Below are positions 59,213-64,000 of a stretch of DNA of 64,000 bases, in pieces. Both the position numbers and the translations under genes were made by a program. The notes beneath the pieces were generated by a model. That model worked only from the letters and a program-made list of their open reading frames with translations, was not told the DNA's origin and did not search any database. Within the stretch, counting starts at the first letter, position 1. Each line of letters starts with the position of its first letter. The stretch spans positions 1 to 64,000 of the forward strand of contig NZ_SSBK01000003.1 in NCBI RefSeq assembly GCF_004795035.1, given 5' to 3'. This DNA is from Streptomyces sp. A0958 (GTDB lineage: Bacteria; Actinomycetota; Actinomycetes; Streptomycetales; Streptomycetaceae).

Positions 59213-59656
59213 GCCGAGCTATCCGAGCGAAGTCGTCCCGGCCAGGGCAGCGCGTCTTCGTCTTCGACTCCGAGGTGCTCTCCAAGGCGGTCCAGGGCGA
59301 ACCGGGAAATGGCCGCGCTCCTCAAAACGGCCCCTCGGCTCGACATCCCCGTCGTCACCTCGGCCCTCGCCACCTTGGAGGCATGGGACCCGCGCGAAGC
59401 GTCGAGGCAGGCGCTGTGGAACTGGACGCTGTCCCGCATCCGCGTCGTACACACGGATGCCCAGGTGATCACCATGGCCCGCGACATGCTGCAGGCAGCC
59501 GGCCTGCACGGGCACAAGTACGCCATCGACGCCGTTCTGGCGGCTGTCGCCGGGCGGGAAGCCGCGCAGGGCGCCCAGGCCACCGTCTTCACATCCGGCA
59601 CGGACGACATGCATCAACTTCTCGCGGGGCACTCCGTGCGGGTCGAGAAGGTGTGA
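59209..59656 (+). pseudogene. frameshifted PIN-domain toxin (VapC-like)
   Basis: The frame from GTG 59209 encodes the PIN N-terminus (QRVFVFDSEVLSKAVQGEPG), with the first catalytic Asp in FD. It then runs into unrelated residues. From ATG 59309, in the next frame, the sequence resumes as MAALLKTAPRLDIPVVTSAL, TLEAWDP, HKYAIDAVLAAVAG and TVFTSGTDDM, which are the remaining PIN strands. One extra A in the AAA at 59307-59309 accounts for the shift. Unless recoded or a sequencing error, the endoribonuclease is inactive. Confidence 0.8.
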
Positions 59657-59776
59657 GGAACACCCGCTCCTCACTCCGACCGCACCCGCGCCGCCATACA
59701 CGCCGGTCTGTCTTGCCGTTCGGGGTGAGCGGCAGTGAGGGCTTCTCGTCCTGCCGATGACTCTCCCTGGGCCACG

Positions 59777-60232
59777 TCATGCCCGGTGGTACGTCTTCCC
59801 AGCCAGGCGCATTGCCCGAGCGTTCGGGGTGAAGCCCAGCGACGCGTACAGCGGCCTTCCCGCCTCGCTGGCCGTTAGGTTCAGCAGTGTGCAACCCTGC
59901 CCGGTCAGCCAGTCCACAAGCGCGTTGGTGACGGCGCGGCCGTAGCCGCGCCGACGAAACCGGCGCCCGGTGACGACGGTCTGAATCTGGCCGAAGACCC
60001 CGGCGTGATCGGGGCCCGGCAGTCCTTGATGGACGAGGCCGATCGCGCAGGCCGCGAGACCGCCGTCCGGATCGTCGACCACGAACGCGGCGAGCCGGTC
60101 GCCGCCGAGGTGTTCGCGCAGGTGATCGGCGAGCCGATCGCGCCACGGTCCGATGGTGTCGACTCCCACCATTTCGGCGTGGATGCGAGCCAACTCCTCG
60201 GCGTCGTCCGGGGACGCCGGGCGCGCGTTCAC
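59777..60232 (-). CDS. GNAT family N-acetyltransferase
   Basis: 151 aa; GTG start overlaps the kinase-like stop (GTGA). The GNAT fold has the acetyl-CoA loop in VVTGRRFRRRGYGRAVTNALV (Q/R-x-x-G-x-G/A) and a C-terminal GRPLYASLGFTPN. It would acetylate an amine; the substrate is unknown. Last gene of a minus-strand operon with a kinase-like protein, so a small-molecule modification or resistance role is possible. Confidence 0.87.
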   Translation of the reverse strand: MNARPASPDDAEELARIHAEMVGVDTIGPWRDRLADHLREHLGGDRLAAFVVDDPDGGLAACAIGLVHQGLPGPDHAGVFGQIQTVVTGRRFRRRGYGRAVTNALVDWLTGQGCTLLNLTASEAGRPLYASLGFTPNARAMRLAGKTYHRA

Positions 60233-61080
60233 GGGGTCACCTCCGCGAGCTTCTCGGCGAGTTCACCGGCCGTGGGCCGGTCTGCGGCGGGGGCAGTCAG
60301 GACGTCGGCCAGGACGCTCTGGAACCGAGGCCAACATCGTGCGTCCGTCAGCGGGACGCCCGCAGTGATGGCCTTCCGCAACTCAGCGGGGCTGCTGTCC
60401 TCCACGGTGACGCCGACTGCCTCGTAGTCCAGTGGCCATCGGCCCGTGACGCAGGTCCAGAACACTCCGGCCAGGGCATACACGTCCGCTGCGCGCGAAG
60501 GCGTCACCGGCTGCGGGCCTGTGGTGATCCAAGCGGCGAGTTCCGGGGCGACCAGGTGCGTGATGCCACCGTTGAACTCCCACCACGGGTCGGTCCCCTC
60601 GCGCCACGACCACGCGAAGTCGATCAACTTAACGCCGGAGGCAATGTGGATGCCGTGGGCCGGTTGCAGGTCACCGTGCACCCACCCGACGGCGTGGAGG
60701 TCGGCGACCGCCCGGCACAGCGACACCGCCCCGGCGAGAGGGGTCGCGCGAACACCGGAGCCGTCCCGTACCGGCCGGAACAGGGCCCAGGTGGACGGGC
60801 CGTCCAGCCAGGGCGTGACGTACCAGACGTCGGCGCCGGAGCGGCCGGCGACGACGGTGTACTCGGGCAGGGCGTCGAGCGTTGCGGCTTCCCGCGCGGT
60901 GATCTCGGCCCCTTCGCCGTCGGTGCCGTGCCCGACCTTGATCGCGGCCCCGCCGAGGGGGCCGACAGCCTTCCAGACCGCAGCACTGCGCCGATTGGTG
61001 ATCTCCGTCAGCGAGACCGGGCCGCAGATGCTCTCCGCTGCCGCTACCGCTTCCGGGGGACAGGGAGCGAAGCCGCCCAT
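60229..61080 (-). CDS. protein-kinase-fold phosphotransferase
   Basis: 283 aa. The ATP lysine is in AAIKVGHG, the alpha-C Glu in REAATLDAL, the catalytic Asp in GWVHGDLQPAHGI and the metal Asp in LIDFAWS. All key residues are present, but the H-G-D-L form is closer to aminoglycoside/choline kinase-like enzymes than to HRD Ser/Thr kinases. There is no transmembrane or sensor domain. The start lies 37 nt inside the end of the upstream gene. Substrate, protein or small molecule, is unknown. Confidence 0.8.
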   Translation of the reverse strand: MGGFAPCPPEAVAAAESICGPVSLTEITNRRSAAVWKAVGPLGGAAIKVGHGTDGEGAEITAREAATLDALPEYTVVAGRSGADVWYVTPWLDGPSTWALFRPVRDGSGVRATPLAGAVSLCRAVADLHAVGWVHGDLQPAHGIHIASGVKLIDFAWSWREGTDPWWEFNGGITHLVAPELAAWITTGPQPVTPSRAADVYALAGVFWTCVTGRWPLDYEAVGVTVEDSSPAELRKAITAGVPLTDARCWPRFQSVLADVLTAPAADRPTAGELAEKLAEVTP

Positions 61081-61691
61081 GCCCGTACCGCCTTCCAGTC
61101 ACAAGGGACGTGCTCGAACACGTCGCAGCCGTCGTCCTCGGCCACGGCCAGGCTCTGTGCGAGCTCAGGGGTGTCATGCAGGAACCGCGGATCACGTGAC
61201 CGGACGGACGCCCGTACCGGAAGGAACGAGATCGGGGCGGGCGGGATGCTGCGGCCGGACTTGTCGCGCTCGTGGACTCCTCGGGCGAACTTGCCGAACA
61301 TCACCCCCACCGGCCCGTAGAGGTGCTTGAGGGCCCAATGCGGCCAGGCCATCAGCTCACCGTGGTCCGCGTCCGCAGCGTCGCCGATGATGGCGATGTT
61401 CTCGCATGCGAGCGCGCCGTGCCGACGGCTCATCAGCGGCCTCACCCATTCCGCCGCCTGCGCTCCGGCGTAGAACAACTCGGCTTCCACGGCGTCCCGG
61501 TGAGCTCCTGGGGCGACCTCGTACACGGTCCAGCCGGTCATGCCCCGCGCCGTGGATGCTTCGAGGAACGGGCAGTGCTCGAACATGGCGGTGATATAGC
61601 TCCCCACGTCCCCGCACGTCGGGTTCACCGATCTGGCTTCGACGAGACGGAGCGCCCCGGCGGTGGGCCGGGACGCTCCGTCGGCGTGCAT
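61044..61691 (-). CDS. hypothetical protein
   Basis: About 215 aa from ATG at 61691; the frame continues upstream but that part overlaps another gene. It contains CPFLEASTARGMTGWTVYEV, several conserved-looking Trp and His residues (MAWPHWALKHLYGPVGVMFGKF) and PAPISFLPVRASVRSRDPRFL. The pattern looks like a conserved Streptomyces family, but I do not recognise it with confidence. It lies between a 138-aa unknown protein and a kinase-fold protein; a shared pathway is likely. Confidence 0.7.
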   Translation of the reverse strand: MHADGASRPTAGALRLVEARSVNPTCGDVGSYITAMFEHCPFLEASTARGMTGWTVYEVAPGAHRDAVEAELFYAGAQAAEWVRPLMSRRHGALACENIAIIGDAADADHGELMAWPHWALKHLYGPVGVMFGKFARGVHERDKSGRSIPPAPISFLPVRASVRSRDPRFLHDTPELAQSLAVAEDDGCDVFEHVPCDWKAVRAWAASLPVPRKR

Positions 61692-61704
61692 GGCGATCAA
61701 CGGA

Positions 61705-62121
61705 TCACCGCTTGGTGCCGGCCGCCAGCGTGTTGCCGTCGCCGTCGCTCGGTGCCGGGGAGCAGTTCCACTCCGCGACCACGCGGCCGGTCTCCCGGTA
61801 GGTGGCGAGCGCAGCGGTGTCGAGGCTGCCGTCGGCGGCGGTGAACCAGATGCCCGGCAGCGGACCGTACGCCTCCTCGTAGGCCGCCACCCAGGCAATG
61901 AGGCCACGCCCGGATGTCTCGGCGTGGGCCAGCTCTCGGCCCGCGTGCTTGGCGGTGAACGCGCTGTGCGCCTGTGGGTCCTCGGCAAGCTGGTGCCACG
62001 CGGCGTCGACCGCCGTGCTGAACATCTCCGGCGCGGCCTGGCCGTCGTCGAACCGGCGCGCGGTGACGGCGAAGAACTTGCCCAGCTCATCCAGCTGCAC
62101 GCTGGTGTCCGTGATGCTCAT
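61705..62121 (-). CDS. hypothetical protein, first gene of the kinase-like operon
   Basis: 138 aa; AGGAGGGG lies 4-11 nt before the ATG, a strong site. It is a mostly helical protein with FFAVTARRFDDG, AWHQLAEDPQAHSAF and GLIAWVAAYEEAYGPLPGIWF. The C-terminal ~25 residues (Cys, Ser, Asp, Gly, Thr-rich) look unstructured. No family recognised. The order of small protein, unknown protein, kinase-fold enzyme and GNAT is compatible with a modification system, but nothing here proves it. Confidence 0.75.
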   Translation of the reverse strand: MSITDTSVQLDELGKFFAVTARRFDDGQAAPEMFSTAVDAAWHQLAEDPQAHSAFTAKHAGRELAHAETSGRGLIAWVAAYEEAYGPLPGIWFTAADGSLDTAALATYRETGRVVAEWNCSPAPSDGDGNTLAAGTKR

Positions 62122-62241
62122 GTGCCCCTCCTATGGCTGAACTCCGACGCCTCGCCACCACGCTGCGTGGCCGTTAACGCCGTTCCAGTAACCAAGGTGA
62201 TGCAAGAGCAAGGGGGCAGCAATGAGATTTCTGACTATTTC

Positions 62242-63090
62242 TCAGAGCCAGCTTTCGGCAGCTGCCGTGAGCAGATGCCGGGCTTCGGCGTCGTACAGTG
62301 CGCTCTGCGCCAGCAGGTCGAAGACCTTCCGGTACTGGGCGACCTCCTCGGGCAGCCCCAACCGGAGTTCGGCGCTGACGACCTCGACGATCACCTGTTG
62401 GCCATCGAAGATCCAGAAGCCGTGGACGGGCGAGACGGGAAGCCGGGCCCTCAGCGGGACGATGCCGAGCCGCATCGCCGGCAGGGTGCTCGCGGAGACC
62501 AATCGGTCGATCTGTGCACGCATCACCGGGATCGGCGCGAGTCCGTACAGCAGCGCCGCTTCCGTCAACAGGATGTGCCACCGTTTGCGGCCGGGCGAGT
62601 ACAGCACTTCTTGCCGGGCCAGGCGCGCGGCGACGGCGGCGTCTGTATCCGGTGGGCTGCCGTTCAGGCGGGCATGCTCGCGGAAGCGGGCGGCGGCGTA
62701 GTCGGCCGTCTGTAAGAGGCCGGGAATCCAGCACGGTTCGAACGCGCGGATGGTGTTGGCGGCTGCTTCCGTCTCTGCCCACGACCGCTGGACTACCGCG
62801 TGTCCTTCCCGCAGCTGCCGCCGCCATTCCGCGTACCGGCTGTCCAGGTCGCGCAACAGCACCAGCAGCTCGGCTGCTGCCTCGGGCGCTCCACAGGCAT
62901 CTGTCCAGGCCGTGATGTCGCCGACGGTCGGACCCTGGCGGCCGAGCTGGATCTTGGAGACCTTGCTCGGCGGCCAGCCCAGACGCTGCGCCAGCGTGCG
63001 ACCGTCGATGTCGGCGGCCGCACGGATGGCACGAAGGCGTCCGCCCAATTCTTCTCGGGCTTCGTGGACGCCCTTTCGTGCGATGCTCAA
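62242..63090 (-). CDS. XRE-family regulator with DUF5753 domain, TTA-containing
   Basis: 282 aa from TTG at 63090, overlapping the DUF6879 stop (TTGA). This start is preferred because the family begins with a short basic segment before REELGGRLRAIRAA; a GTG at 63069 is possible. HTH at about 15-65 (RTLAQRLGWPPSKVSKIQLG), DUF5753 at about 95-275 (IPGLLQTADYAAAR). The Leu of GLLQT (codon 126) is TTA, at 62713-62715, so expression should depend on the bldA tRNA. It is probably the regulator of the downstream kinase-like operon, 120 bp away. Confidence 0.87.
   Translation of the reverse strand: MSIARKGVHEAREELGGRLRAIRAAADIDGRTLAQRLGWPPSKVSKIQLGRQGPTVGDITAWTDACGAPEAAAELLVLLRDLDSRYAEWRRQLREGHAVVQRSWAETEAAANTIRAFEPCWIPGLLQTADYAAARFREHARLNGSPPDTDAAVAARLARQEVLYSPGRKRWHILLTEAALLYGLAPIPVMRAQIDRLVSASTLPAMRLGIVPLRARLPVSPVHGFWIFDGQQVIVEVVSAELRLGLPEEVAQYRKVFDLLAQSALYDAEARHLLTAAAESWL
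62713..62715 (-). promoter_or_regulatory. TTA (bldA) codon in the XRE/DUF5753 gene
   Basis: Codon 126, within the GLLQT motif, is TTA. It is in frame with the start at 63090 and would place this regulator under developmental bldA control. Confidence 0.8.
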
Positions 63091-63830
63091 CGCGGCGGAT
63101 GCTCCTTGACGAACTCCCGGAAGGGCTGGGCGTAGTGAAATGCAGCGTCGAGCCAGCGGGCGTGCTCAACGACGACTGCGGGGTCGGTGATGATCTCTGC
63201 CCCGAGCAGATGACCTTCGTCGGTGAAGTGCAGGACTGCGAGGGTGTGCGAATCGAACAGCCAGAAGTCCCGGTCGGGCAACACGAACCGGTTGGCGGTC
63301 TCCCGGTTCAGATATCGGATGTCCTCGCCCGCAGCGGTGTTGCTCTCCGCGAGGTGGAGTTCGTACCGCAGGTAGTCCGTCAGTTCCGGCGGCACGATAC
63401 GGACCCGGGCCACGATCTTCCCGGCCGCGGTCTGCTCGCGCATGGTGTCGAGCCACGGGGAGAACCAGGCGAGATCGACCTCTTCGCCGTTGAGGAACTG
63501 CGTGAAGGACTCGCGTTCGTTCTCGATGTCGTAGTGCGTACGAGTCTCCAGCCGACGGGCCGTGTGCTCGAAGTTGGTGAACAGCTCGTCGAACGCGGCG
63601 CCACTGACGAGCTCAGGAACGTCGGCCGCATGCCTCGGGGCAAACCGTTCCAGTAGATCTCGGGGCACTTCGAGAATGTCCTCGTTGTCGGCCACGTCCC
63701 GCACGTCTCCGTACGCCTGGTCATCCGGGTGGATCTTCCAGCCTTGGACAACAACGGTACCCCGGTCGGTCTCGTAGACCGACGGGCATCCGCCGCCGCC
63801 ACTGGTGCTACCGACGAACCGTAGCCGCAT
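63087..63830 (-). CDS. DUF6879 family protein with fused N-terminal domain
   Basis: 247 aa from ATG at 63830, 6 nt after GGAGGAG. Residues about 1-75 match a short protein usually encoded separately in Streptomyces (RLRFVGSTSGGGGCPSVYET, then GTVVVQGWKI). Residues about 80-245 are DUF6879-like (FDELFTNFEHTARRLETR, WFSPWLDTMREQTAAGK, RDFWLFDSHTLAVLHF). DUF6879 proteins commonly sit beside XRE/DUF5753 regulators and are thought to be functional partners. The fusion suggests the two short proteins work together. Confidence 0.82.
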   Translation of the reverse strand: MRLRFVGSTSGGGGCPSVYETDRGTVVVQGWKIHPDDQAYGDVRDVADNEDILEVPRDLLERFAPRHAADVPELVSGAAFDELFTNFEHTARRLETRTHYDIENERESFTQFLNGEEVDLAWFSPWLDTMREQTAAGKIVARVRIVPPELTDYLRYELHLAESNTAAGEDIRYLNRETANRFVLPDRDFWLFDSHTLAVLHFTDEGHLLGAEIITDPAVVVEHARWLDAAFHYAQPFREFVKEHPPR

Positions 63831-64000
63831 GGCGTTCTCCTCCGGGAAGGGATTTCTCAAAGTTTCCCCTCTCGATGATGTGTCTGGTAGTCCGATTCTC
63901 GCCAAACGTCCTGCGGCTGGGTCGGCCGACCGCAGGCGCCACTGCGGCGACTACGGTTGCCCCGGTGCTTGCCAGGGCCGGGCCGGGAGCGTGCGCTGAG
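63831..64000. other. leader and right edge of the window
   Basis: This is the promoter-side region of the DUF6879/XRE operon. It includes the GGAGGAG ribosome site and an AT-richer stretch (63845-63900) likely to hold the promoter. No gene is supported up to the end of the window. Confidence 0.5.

Noticed and set aside
1..64000. tRNA, rRNA or riboswitch genes
   Set aside because: I saw no cloverleaf, rRNA or known aptamer signature by reading. A covariance-model search (Infernal with Rfam, tRNAscan-SE) would be decisive.

Overview
The window is 64 kb of very GC-rich DNA with Streptomyces-type gene families throughout: DUF5753 XRE regulators, an AfsA homologue, SARP and LAL regulators, an ECF41 sigma factor and a TgmA/B/C RiPP system. 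Leucine TTA codons are rare enough to be notable. It is read here as a Streptomyces chromosome segment. No rRNA, tRNA, CRISPR array or intact insertion sequence was recognised.

Layout. (1) 0.1-7.5 kb holds general genes: a YceI protein, an F420/flavin oxidoreductase, a 2-hydroxyacid dehydrogenase and a TetR regulator. Two gene stubs follow (the ends of an MFS pump and of an EEP-family nuclease/phosphatase), then a two-gene membrane glycosyltransferase operon. (2) 7.8-11.8 kb is a compact RiPP locus on the minus strand: tgmA precursor, tgmB ATP-grasp ligase and tgmC PIMT-like methyltransferase, preceded by two small genes and diverging from an XRE/DUF5753 regulator. (3) 12-23.3 kb holds a solitary HMG-CoA reductase, an OmpR-type two-component system, a decayed RelE-like toxin with an antitoxin-like partner, an amidohydrolase, a DUF2797 protein, an ECF41 sigma factor with a flavoprotein, a HypE-like protein lacking the C-terminal cysteine, and a transporter.

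(4) 23.5-58.7 kb looks like one biosynthetic gene cluster. The left arm is regulatory: afsA homologue, SARP, LAL and a degenerate adenylate-forming enzyme in one coupled operon, followed by a degenerate prenyl-synthase-like gene and a second LAL. Next come a metallophosphoesterase and Sfp-type PPTase pair, a small membrane peptide and a HTH regulator. The core is a minus-strand operon of eight coupled genes (49.1 to 38.2 kb): FAAL, acyl-CoA dehydrogenase, ACP, one-module PKS (KS-AT-ACP), KAS III-like enzyme, FkbH-like HAD protein, ACP and a second PPTase. A discrete acyltransferase, a secreted beta-propeller protein, a stand-alone adenylation enzyme, an ACP, an aminotransferase, a KamA-type radical SAM enzyme and a DHA2 exporter complete it. 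My inference is a lipid started by FAAL, desaturated, extended once, and joined to a glyceryl unit as in acyl-tetronate pathways, with an amino-acid-derived part supplied by the KamA/aminotransferase/A-domain/ACP group. I cannot match it to a known product.

(5) 58.9-64 kb holds a broken PIN-domain toxin with an intact antitoxin, then a minus-strand group: DUF6879 protein, XRE/DUF5753 regulator, two unrecognised proteins, a protein-kinase-fold protein and a GNAT.

Cluster-scale points: TTA (bldA) codons in the KAS III gene, the aminotransferase gene and the 62-63 kb XRE gene; a perfect 14-bp parS-type palindrome inside the PKS gene; and several signature enzymes whose catalytic motifs are missing.
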